The translations under genes and the position numbers were made by a program. A stretch of 12,536 bases of DNA, from assembly GCA_018066005.1 (NCBI GenBank), contig JAGHSG010000169.1, forward strand, positions 1 to 12,536, read 5' to 3'. A model generated the notes under the pieces. That model saw nothing but the letters and a program-made list of their open reading frames with translations, searched no databases and had not been told where the DNA came from. This DNA comes from Bacteroidales bacterium (lineage in GTDB: Bacteria > Bacteroidota > Bacteroidia > Bacteroidales > Paludibacteraceae). Shown here one piece after another: positions 1 through 5,646 of this stretch; within the stretch, counting starts at the first letter, position 1; the number at the start of each line of letters is the position of its first letter.

Positions 1-2
1 CT

Positions 3-416
3 ATAAAAGGACATGAGGGTGCGGACCGAATAAGCGGTGTAGGCATGGATTTATTGGATGATAACAATCGTTTTCCACAACAGTATGATGCGATTTGGAT
101 GTCCCAATTTATTATGTGTTTTACGGAGGAGGATATCTTGCGCATCCTGGCTCGCACCAAGGATGCCATGACGGAGGATAGTCGCTTATACCTTATGGAA
201 GTGATGTGGAATAGACAAGCCTTCCCTTCGGCAGCGTTCTGCCAAACGATGAATTCACTTTATTTTGCCACTATGGCAGCGGGAAACACCAAGATGCACT
301 CTTCTGATGAGGTTGTTGCATTATTGCACAAAGCCGGCTTGCAAGTGGAGCAGATTCACGATAATATGGGCCCCGGTGGGCATAGTCTGATGGTAGTTAA
401 GAAAATTAATGAATAA
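3..416 (+). CDS. SAM-dependent methyltransferase, 3' part only
   Basis: The frame is open from the left edge (position 3) to a TAA at 414-416, so the N-terminal part with the SAM-binding glycine motif lies outside the window. The visible C-terminal 137 residues contain a YDAIWMSQFIMCF segment followed by an ILARTKDAM helix and a LYLMEVMW strand. That pattern is typical of class I methyltransferases of the O-methyltransferase / methyltransf_2 kind, where an acidic residue and the strands after it close the SAM pocket. The ATG at position 45 is an internal Met, not the start. The gene ends 3 nt before an acyl carrier protein gene, so it probably belongs to the pigment operon and may methylate the aryl head or the polyene; the substrate is inferred only. 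The family call is fairly secure, the exact reaction is not. Confidence 0.75.
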   Translation: MKGHEGADRISGVGMDLLDDNNRFPQQYDAIWMSQFIMCFTEEDILRILARTKDAMTEDSRLYLMEVMWNRQAFPSAAFCQTMNSLYFATMAAGNTKMHSSDEVVALLHKAGLQVEQIHDNMGPGGHSLMVVKKINE

Positions 417-419
417 GAT

Positions 420-665
420 ATGAAAAGAGAAGAAGTAATTGCCACTATCAATAAGTTTTTGGTAGAGGATTTTGAAATTGAAGAGGCGCAGTTAGCACCG
501 GAGAAACTGATTGTGCAGGAACTGGGCATTGATTCACTGGATATCATTGACATCATTGTTCGCGTGAATGAAGTTATCGGTATCAAATTGACCAAAGAAG
601 ACCTTCTGCCCGTCAAGACGTTAGGTGATTTCTATGAACTCATTTGCTCGCGCGTAGCGGAATGA
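420..665 (+). CDS. acyl carrier protein 1
   Basis: An 81-residue acidic, helical protein of normal ACP length. The phosphopantetheine site is in ELGIDSLDIIDII, with Ser39 as the expected attachment residue in the D-S-L motif. It would carry the growing acyl chain as a thioester in the cytoplasm. The gene starts 3 nt after the methyltransferase stop, and its TGA overlaps the next ATG as ATGA (662-665), so translation is probably coupled. A second, different ACP lies at 3330-3587. Aryl polyene clusters commonly have two ACPs (ApeE and ApeF in the Xenorhabdus/E. coli naming), but which one this matches cannot be told by eye. Confidence 0.9.
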   Translation: MKREEVIATINKFLVEDFEIEEAQLAPEKLIVQELGIDSLDIIDIIVRVNEVIGIKLTKEDLLPVKTLGDFYELICSRVAE

Positions 666-1546
666 CCGATAAGCAGTGGACAGGACGAACCGGCGGAACG
701 CGTCGGATGCAACGTATCCTAATAGCCATCTTTCGAAAAATTGACCCGGTGTGGTTATATCCGTTGATGGCTGTTTGGGTGGTAGGCTATATCCTGTTTC
801 GACCCATAGAACGCCGCGGAATATGGCATTATTGGCGTTATCGCCAGGGAAAGCAACCTTTGTCTGCCGCTTGGCATTTGCTGTGTAACTACATGGAGTT
901 TGGCAAGGCTATTCTTGACCGTTTTGCAGCGTGGGCAGGACGCCCTATGCAGGTGGTAGTGAGAACAAAGGACTTGTGGCAAGAGATGGTAGAACATCCA
1001 ACAGCATCCGTTGTCTTGGGCGCACATATCGGTAATATGGAAATAGCCGGATATGCCATTCAGATGCCTAAACCCGTTTATACACTGGTTTATATGGGCG
1101 ATACGGATACCGTTAATACGAACCGACAAACGCTCTTTGAACGGAAAGGGTTGCATATCATTCCTATTGAAAAAGACGGAAGTCATATCCTTACCATGCA
1201 TCAGGTTGTGGATGAGGGAAATATACTCTCGGTTCAACCGGACCGTGTCTTGGGAGGAATACGTACGTTGACGGCAGATTTCATGGGTGAAGACGCTCGC
1301 TTCCCCGAAGGCACTTTCCGCCTTGCCGTTGCCGAACAGGTGCCGGTCATTGCGCTCTATATAATGCGTGAAGGACATGGTCAATATGCTGTTTATGTTT
1401 ATCCGTTGTCTGACGGACAATATACGTCCGACAACCACCACGAACAGGCAAAAGAATTGCTGCAATCCTATGTCCGTCAAACGGAACAAATGCTCCGCCT
1501 CTACCCTCACCAATGGTTCAACTTCTATCCCTTCTGGCAACAATAA
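662..1546 (+). CDS. HtrB/MsbB-type lipid acyltransferase (LPLAT superfamily)
   Basis: With the ATG at 662, which overlaps the ACP stop as ATGA, the protein has 294 residues. An upstream in-frame TTG at 644 is less likely because it lies deeper inside the ACP gene. A hydrophobic, probably membrane-anchoring segment with an LYPLMAVWVVGYILF core lies at about residues 32-46. The LPLAT catalytic motif H-x4-E is seen as AHIGNME (His122, Glu127), followed by SVQPDR near 190-195 and FPEGTFRLA at 214-222, as in lauroyl/myristoyl lipid A acyltransferases. Family members move an acyl group from ACP to a glycolipid on the inner membrane. Directly behind an ACP gene in this operon, it more likely transfers the pigment acyl chain to a lipid than performs lipid A housekeeping; that is inference. 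Family call firm, acceptor unknown. Confidence 0.85.
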   Translation: MTDKQWTGRTGGTRRMQRILIAIFRKIDPVWLYPLMAVWVVGYILFRPIERRGIWHYWRYRQGKQPLSAAWHLLCNYMEFGKAILDRFAAWAGRPMQVVVRTKDLWQEMVEHPTASVVLGAHIGNMEIAGYAIQMPKPVYTLVYMGDTDTVNTNRQTLFERKGLHIIPIEKDGSHILTMHQVVDEGNILSVQPDRVLGGIRTLTADFMGEDARFPEGTFRLAVAEQVPVIALYIMREGHGQYAVYVYPLSDGQYTSDNHHEQAKELLQSYVRQTEQMLRLYPHQWFNFYPFWQQ

Positions 1547-1578
1547 CCTACTACCTACCACCTACTACCTACTACCTA
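1547..1578 (+). repeat. 7-bp tandem repeat (CCTACTA) in the spacer before ketosynthase A
   Basis: Four units of CCTACTA (the second is CCTACCA) plus four further bases fill almost the whole 36-nt gap between the acyltransferase stop at 1544-1546 and the ketosynthase ATG at 1583. Copy-number change would alter the spacing between stop and start but not the coding frames. No Shine-Dalgarno sequence is seen in this gap. Confidence 0.9.
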
Positions 1579-1582
1579 ATAA

Positions 1583-3325
1583 ATGGTTTACTCCATCGCT
1601 GAACATATTATTTCACCTTTGGGAGTCGGCATAGAAGCCAACTTAACAGCCCTTCACGAGGGACGTACTGCCTTGCAGTGGCACGACACCCTGCATGGCA
1701 CTACTTTGGTGGAACCTATCTACGGTTCAGTCTTGCCGGACACCCCCTATCTTATAGATGGTTACACACTCTTTGAGAGTTGGTGCATATGTTGTGTACA
1801 AGGTGCCCTCCATCATTCCATCAATTCATCATTCCTCGCCTCTCCCCGTACCATCTTTATCTTATCTTCCACCAAAGGTGATATATGGACACCCAATACC
1901 GAGACCGCCCGACACATAGCACAATTCTTTGGCAATACGCAATCTCCCATTGTCGTTTCTTTGGCTTGCACTTCCGGTGTTAGTGCCCAAATCACGGCGT
2001 GGCGACTGCTTGAATGCGGAATGTATGATACCGCAGTTGTGATAGGATGCGATGTGCTGACGGATTTTGTGGCAGCCGGTTTCCAATGCGTACACGCTAC
2101 GTCTATGCAGCCCTGCCGACCGTTTGATAAAGACCGTGAAGGACTGAACCTCGGCGAAGCCGTCGGCTGCCTTATCCTCCGGCATTCCATCAATAGCCAC
2201 GAATGTGGCGCATCAATTCATCATTCCATCAATTCATCATTAGCCGCTTCAGCGGCGCATCAATGGTCTCTCCTTGGAGGTTCTATCCATAACGATGCTA
2301 ACCATATATCCGGTCCCAGCCGCACCGCCGAAGGGGCTTATCGGTGCTTGCAGGATATGCTATCCATCGTAGATAAAGACGACCTCGCTTGTGTCAGCGT
2401 ACACGGAACTGCTACACTCTATAATGACGAGATGGAATCAATTGCCCTCCATCGGGCAGGATTGGATGAGGTGCCTGTCTCTGCACTTAAAGGTTATTAC
2501 GGACATACCATGGGTGCTGCCGGAGTTGTGGAGACTATCCTCACTATGCATGCTTTGGATAAAGGATTCATTCCTGCCGTACGCGGTTTTGAACAACAGG
2601 GAACAACTTATGCCGCTAATGTATCCAATCAGGAACGGACAACATCCAAAAACTCGTTTATCAAACTCCTCAGTGGCTTCGGTGGTGTGAATGCCGCCAT
2701 CGCCTGGACCAAAGAATCCATCGTCGCATCAGAACAACAATTCGCCTTTGGCGAAACAACAATCTGCGCATCAGAACAACAATTCGCCGATTCACCGATT
2801 CACCGATTCACCGGTTCACCGATTCACCGATTCAACCTCTCCTCCGCCTACAAAGCACTCGCTATTGACTATCCCAAGTTCTATAAAATGGATACGCTCT
2901 CCAAGGTCGCTTTTGTGGCAGTGGAGCAACTATTACAACAGGTTCGCCAAAACCAACCGGACTTTACACTGGACAGCGAACGCTGTGTACTTATCTTTGC
3001 CAACCGTTACTCGTCTATTTGCGACAATAGGGCTTTCCAAAAAACGATAGAGAACAAGGATGATTATTTTCCGTCGCCGGCATTGTTCGTTTACACGCTT
3101 CCTAATGTGATGATGGGGGAGATAGCCATCCGACATCATCTCTTTGGCGAAACGGCTTGCTATATATTGGATAAGGAAGAAGACCTCCAACCAATCGTAC
3201 AATCCACATTCACCGATTCACCGATTCACCGATTCCCCGATTCACCCACTCAGGCCCTCGTCGCTTGGGTTGAATGTACCGATGACGAACATTTTGAAGC
3301 ACACGTGCAACTAATAACCAAATAA
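1583..3325 (+). CDS. ketosynthase A with C-terminal ketosynthase-like domain
   Basis: This 580-residue protein is about 170 residues longer than an ordinary FabF-type ketosynthase. Residues 1-375 form a complete KS: Cys129 in SLACTSG, His274 in VHGTATLYND, Lys303 and His308 in LKGYYGHTMG, and LSGFGGVNAA near the end. It should therefore be able to perform decarboxylative condensation of ACP-bound chains. From about residue 420 a second domain begins; its SPALFVYTLPNVMMGEIAIR segment lines up with the equivalent part of the C-terminal domain of ketosynthase B, but it has no Cys-His-His triad. It may be a chain-length-factor-like (Ketoacyl-synt_2-type) partner fused in cis. Repeat-derived peptides interrupt the protein at about residues 76-85, 200-226, 382-418 and 541-556, at likely loops and at the domain joint. 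The first residues lack the usual VVITGxG strand sequence. The gene starts after a repeat-filled 36-nt gap and ends 4 nt before ACP 2. Confidence 0.88.
   Translation: MVYSIAEHIISPLGVGIEANLTALHEGRTALQWHDTLHGTTLVEPIYGSVLPDTPYLIDGYTLFESWCICCVQGALHHSINSSFLASPRTIFILSSTKGDIWTPNTETARHIAQFFGNTQSPIVVSLACTSGVSAQITAWRLLECGMYDTAVVIGCDVLTDFVAAGFQCVHATSMQPCRPFDKDREGLNLGEAVGCLILRHSINSHECGASIHHSINSSLAASAAHQWSLLGGSIHNDANHISGPSRTAEGAYRCLQDMLSIVDKDDLACVSVHGTATLYNDEMESIALHRAGLDEVPVSALKGYYGHTMGAAGVVETILTMHALDKGFIPAVRGFEQQGTTYAANVSNQERTTSKNSFIKLLSGFGGVNAAIAWTKESIVASEQQFAFGETTICASEQQFADSPIHRFTGSPIHRFNLSSAYKALAIDYPKFYKMDTLSKVAFVAVEQLLQQVRQNQPDFTLDSERCVLIFANRYSSICDNRAFQKTIENKDDYFPSPALFVYTLPNVMMGEIAIRHHLFGETACYILDKEEDLQPIVQSTFTDSPIHRFPDSPTQALVAWVECTDDEHFEAHVQLITK
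1811..1835 (+). repeat. in-frame CATCATTCCATCAATTC-type repeat in ketosynthase A
   Basis: A 25-bp word built from CATCATT / CCATCAATT units encodes part of LHHSINSSF, just before the IFILSSTKGD strand of the ketosynthase. Essentially the same word recurs at about 2218-2240 in the same reading frame and, in part, at 4730-4743. It looks like a short insertion in a surface loop. Confidence 0.8.
2183..2263 (+). repeat. mosaic hairpin/repeat element inside ketosynthase A
   Basis: About 81 bp encoding HSINSHECGASIHHSINSS and then LAASAAHQ, placed between GCLIL and WSLLGGSIHND of the KS fold, where ordinary ketosynthases have a shorter loop. It contains two mini-hairpins with 5-bp stems and 4-nt loops: GCCAC-GAAT-GTGGC at 2196-2209 and GCCGC-TTCA-GCGGC at 2243-2256. 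They are joined by CATCAATTCATCATTCC-type words. The block 2183-2215 recurs identically at 4733-4765, and 2235-2262 recurs at 4761-4788, in ketosynthase B. Only the frame actually used is free of stops in this class of element. Confidence 0.9.
2725..2788 (+). repeat. 22-bp direct repeat flanking a TTCGCC-TTT-GGCGAA palindrome
   Basis: Positions 2725-2746 and 2767-2788 are identical (beginning CGCATCAGAACAACAATTCG), 42 bp apart and so in the same frame, giving the peptide ASEQQFA twice. The first copy runs into a 15-bp perfect palindrome, TTCGCC-TTT-GGCGAA, at 2741-2755. The block forms the first half of the linker between the KS part and the C-terminal domain of ketosynthase A. Confidence 0.9.
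2782..2837 (+). repeat. 8-bp tandem array (ATTCACCG) at the ketosynthase A domain joint
   Basis: Seven 8-bp units. Four match ATTCACCG exactly; the others are ATTCGCCG, GTTCACCG and a final ATTCAACC. Three units make 24 bp, hence the 8-residue peptide period DSPIHRFT / GSPIHRFN. One unit gained or lost would shift the frame, because 8 is not a multiple of three. A second, shorter array of the same unit lies at 3208-3247. Confidence 0.92.
3208..3247 (+). repeat. second ATTCACCG array near the 3' end of ketosynthase A
   Basis: Five 8-bp units: three exact ATTCACCG, then ATTCCCCG and ATTCACCC. They encode TFTDSPIHRFPDSPT, the same peptide phase as the array at 2782-2837, about 30 residues before the C-terminus. 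Slippage here would change only the last part of the protein. Confidence 0.9.
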
Positions 3326-3329
3326 AAAT

Positions 3330-3587
3330 ATGGAACAACTTAAACAACAACTCAAACAGCAAATTATTGATGCACTCAATCTGGAAGAGATGCAACCCGC
3401 TGACATCGTGGATGATGCACCCCTCTTTGGCGAGGGACTGGGACTTGACTCCATTGATTCGCTTGAACTTATTATGATGCTTGACAAGAATTACGGCATC
3501 AAGTTCTCCGACAAAGCCGCTGCCAAACAAGCTTTTGCCAGCGTTAACGCCCTTGCACAATACGTCTTTGACAACCGTACCAAGTAA
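3330..3587 (+). CDS. acyl carrier protein 2
   Basis: An 85-residue ACP with the phosphopantetheine site in LGLDSIDSLELIM; Ser41 of the first D-S pair is the expected attachment residue. The D-S-I-D sequence differs from the D-S-L of ACP 1, which suggests the two carriers have different partners. The N-terminus is rich in Gln and Lys (EQLKQQLKQQ). The gene starts 4 nt after ketosynthase A, and its TAA overlaps the ATG of ketosynthase B by one base (TAATG at 3585-3589), so ACP 2 is coupled between two ketosynthases and is the likely carrier for chain extension. Confidence 0.92.
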   Translation: MEQLKQQLKQQIIDALNLEEMQPADIVDDAPLFGEGLGLDSIDSLELIMMLDKNYGIKFSDKAAAKQAFASVNALAQYVFDNRTK

Positions 3588-5302
3588 TGCGTATAGCCAT
3601 CACAGGAATAGGAATCATCTCGGCTCTTGGGGCCGGGCAACAAATCAACCGACAACAACTACTCGCAGGACATTCCGGAGTGGGTGGCGTTCGCTATCTG
3701 CCTACGCGTCATCACGCGTATCCCATCGGTGAAGTGCCTTTCTCCAATAGCGAGTTGGCCGTCATGGCGGGATATGAGGCGGATACAACCATCAGTCGAA
3801 ATACCCTCATTGCTGCCGTAGCACTCCGCGAAACCATCGCCGACGCATCAATTCATAATTCAAAATTCATAATTCATCATTTAATTAACGGCACTACCGT
3901 TGGCGGGATGGATAAGACGGAGACCTATTTCACGGAGTGGAAAAAAGGCAACTATGCCACGCTCCATTACATACGTGACCACCGCGCTGCCGTTCACTCG
4001 CAACAGTTGGCGGAGCACTTTGGTATAGAACATGTCACTACCGTCTCTACAGCCTGCTCTTCGGCGCTCAATAGTATCATAACGGCTGTTCAGATGCTTC
4101 GGACAGGAGAGGCACAACAAGTTATCGCCGGTGGCGTGGATGCTATGACGCGTGTACATCTCAATGGATTTGCCTCGTTGGGCATCCTCTCGCAACAGTT
4201 ATGCCGACCTTTCCAACCAGATAGGGACGGTATCAACCTGGGTGAAGGAGCGGCTTATCTTGTGCTTGAAACAGAACAGAGTGCTTTGCAACGTGGAGCG
4301 CATATCTACGGCTATATCGCCGGTTATGCCAATGTCTGCGATGCTTATCATCCCACAGCTTCATCGCCCGATGGCGAAGGAGCCTTTAATGCCATGTCAC
4401 AAGCCCTTGAAATGGCACAACTCCAACCCAACCAAATCAATTATATCAATGCACACGGCACCGCTACACCTAACAATGATGCCAGCGAGTGGACCGCCAT
4501 AGAGCGCTTGTTCGGAAAGACGCTACCTGTGGTGGAATCTACCAAACCCTTGACCGGACATACTACTTCTGCCAGCGGAAGTATAGAAGTGATTTTCTGC
4601 CTTATGAAAATGGCACAAAAGGGGTATCACTATGCCATCAATAATGCGTTTGGTTTCGGAGGAAACGACTCTTCCATCGTCCTCTCCACCCATCCCACAG
4701 ATATTAGCCACGCCAATGGCGCATCAATTCATCATTCCATCAATAGCCACGAATGTGGCGCATCATTAGCCGCTTCAGCGGCGCATCATTCCATCAGTCC
4801 TATGCAGGCCCGCCGTATGACTCCTATGATGCGCCAACTCATCGCCTGTGCCGAATCTTCTATTAGGCACAATAGTGCCGTTCAATTAGCCGAAGGCGTT
4901 CAATTAGGCGACTTGTCGCCGTTCTATGACTCCCCTGACGCCATCGTCGTCGGAACACAATGGGGGGCTATGGTTCCTTCGCTTGAACTGTTAGACACGA
5001 TGCTGATGACTGACGAGCAGGAGATGAAACCTTCTCTTTTCATGATGGCTGCCAATAATGCCATTGCAGGTACGCTTGCACGGCATTTGAATTGCAAAGG
5101 GTATAACATAACCCTTATGGGTTGCGAAGATATGTATGAACAAGCCATTGAGCATGCCAAACGAATCATACGTGCCGGAGATGCTAAGCGCGTCTTGGTG
5201 TGTGGATTTGATGAACAAGCCCCTATATGGCAGGATCTCCTTACCGAAGCCGGATGTCCGGCGGATAATATAGCCAAAGCGCAAATGATATGTATAAACT
5301 GA
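3587..5302 (+). CDS. ketosynthase B with C-terminal ketosynthase-like domain
   Basis: A 571-residue protein. Residues 1-368 are a complete FabF-like ketosynthase beginning MRIAITGIGIIS, with Cys157 in VSTACSSAL, His290 in NAHGTATPNND, Lys320 and His325 in STKPLTGH, and AFGFGGNDSS. After a repeat-derived linker (about 372-405), a domain at about 408-571 has the IVVGTQWGAMVPSLELLD and KPSLFMMAANNAIAGTLARH segments of a ketosynthase N-terminal half. In an ungapped match to the protein's own active-site helix, the Cys position is taken by Glu514 (MGCEDMYEQ), so this domain is probably not catalytic and may act like a chain length factor. Repeat-derived peptides also occur at about 87-101 and 426-442. 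The last 13 nt overlap the EamA-like gene. The domain structure matches ketosynthase A, so the two genes are likely to be old duplicates or to work as a pair. Confidence 0.9.
   Translation: MRIAITGIGIISALGAGQQINRQQLLAGHSGVGGVRYLPTRHHAYPIGEVPFSNSELAVMAGYEADTTISRNTLIAAVALRETIADASIHNSKFIIHHLINGTTVGGMDKTETYFTEWKKGNYATLHYIRDHRAAVHSQQLAEHFGIEHVTTVSTACSSALNSIITAVQMLRTGEAQQVIAGGVDAMTRVHLNGFASLGILSQQLCRPFQPDRDGINLGEGAAYLVLETEQSALQRGAHIYGYIAGYANVCDAYHPTASSPDGEGAFNAMSQALEMAQLQPNQINYINAHGTATPNNDASEWTAIERLFGKTLPVVESTKPLTGHTTSASGSIEVIFCLMKMAQKGYHYAINNAFGFGGNDSSIVLSTHPTDISHANGASIHHSINSHECGASLAASAAHHSISPMQARRMTPMMRQLIACAESSIRHNSAVQLAEGVQLGDLSPFYDSPDAIVVGTQWGAMVPSLELLDTMLMTDEQEMKPSLFMMAANNAIAGTLARHLNCKGYNITLMGCEDMYEQAIEHAKRIIRAGDAKRVLVCGFDEQAPIWQDLLTEAGCPADNIAKAQMICIN
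3845..3886 (+). repeat. AT-rich in-frame repeat with a 14-bp unit in ketosynthase B
   Basis: AATTCATAATTCA occurs at 3850-3862 and again at 3864-3876, a 14-bp period, within a stretch from GCATCA to TTAATTA. It encodes ASIHNSKFIIHHLIN in the loop just before the conserved GTTVGGMD of the ketosynthase. The same words in reverse complement appear at 6105-6147. This AT-rich style resembles intergenic DNA rather than coding DNA. Confidence 0.85.
4711..4797 (+). repeat. mosaic hairpin/repeat element at the ketosynthase B domain joint
   Basis: Three mini-hairpins in a row: CGCCA-A-TGGCG (4711-4721), GCCAC-GAAT-GTGGC (4746-4759) and GCCGC-TTCA-GCGGC (4769-4782), separated by GCATCAATTCATCATTCC-type words. 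The last two hairpins and their flanks are identical to those at 2183-2263 in ketosynthase A and are read in the same frame (HSINSHECGAS, LAASAAH). The element lies exactly between the KS part and the C-terminal KS-like domain, so it serves as the linker. Confidence 0.92.
4866..4909 (+). repeat. hairpin plus 18-bp-period repeat in the C-terminal domain of ketosynthase B
   Basis: A perfect GGCAC-AATA-GTGCC hairpin at 4866-4879 is followed by GTTCAATTAG at 4880-4889 and 4898-4907, with GCC-GAA-GGC between them. The period is 18 bp, so the frame is kept; it encodes RHNSAVQLAEGVQLGD. The layout (5-bp stem, 4-nt loop, repeated AT-rich word) is the same design as the larger mosaics with different words. 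Confidence 0.75.
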
Positions 5303-5646
5303 TCCTTCTTTCCATATTGCAATCTTTCCTGCTCTGTACGGGACAAGTGCTGCTCAAACTCGCGGTCCGTATCATGGATAAGAGCCAGGGGTGGTGGGCT
5401 TTCTTTGTGCATAGTATATGCTGCAACGGATGGCTTATGGCGTGTGGCATCACGATGACTGCCGCCGGACTGTTATGGATGTATATATTACGCCATTTCC
5501 CTTTCTCGTTGGCGTACCCGTTGACGGCGATGGCTTTTGTTTTTGGTATGTTAGCGGGCATGCTTGTCTTTCATGAAACGGTTGTGTGGCAACAATGGGT
5601 TGGAATAGGGTGTATCTTAATCGGATGTTATTTAGTAGCAGGATGA
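5290..5646 (+). CDS. small EamA/SMR-like membrane protein
   Basis: A 118-residue hydrophobic protein with four predicted membrane segments at about 3-25, 44-65, 72-95 and 100-117. The first helix carries TGQVLLKLA and the third starts PFSLAYPLTAMAF, both typical of single-repeat DMT-superfamily proteins such as ArnE/ArnF and related EamA proteins. Such half-size proteins work as dimers, and several flip lipid-linked sugars or export small molecules at the inner membrane. The start lies 13 nt inside ketosynthase B and the TGA overlaps the LolA-like ATG as ATGA, so it is firmly in the operon. Moving a lipid-linked pigment or its head group across the inner membrane is a reasonable but unproven role. 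Confidence 0.8.
   Translation: MYKLILLSILQSFLLCTGQVLLKLAVRIMDKSQGWWAFFVHSICCNGWLMACGITMTAAGLLWMYILRHFPFSLAYPLTAMAFVFGMLAGMLVFHETVVWQQWVGIGCILIGCYLVAG

Noticed and set aside
644..661. TTG at 644 as start of the acyltransferase
   Set aside because: ATG 662 gives the ATGA overlap used repeatedly in this operon, and the added residues (LARSG) are only the ACP end in another frame.
755..1561. 268-codon open frame on the minus strand opposite the acyltransferase
   Set aside because: Its translation shows no recognisable domain, whereas the plus-strand frame has clear LPLAT motifs. It is a shadow of the codon pattern.
2183..4797. CRISPR-like array
   Set aside because: The repeats are irregular mosaics with no constant repeat length or unique spacers, lie within coding frames, and no cas genes are present.
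1583..5302. Ketosynthases A and B as pseudogenes or frameshift artefacts because of their extra length and junk-like peptides
   Set aside because: Both frames are uninterrupted, the catalytic triads are intact, and the C-terminal domains after the repeats are well-formed. Repeat units are such that the frame is kept.
5586..5642. Upstream ATG at 5586 for the LolA-like gene
   Set aside because: It would place about 19 residues before the clear signal peptide starting at Met 5643, which also overlaps the previous stop as ATGA.
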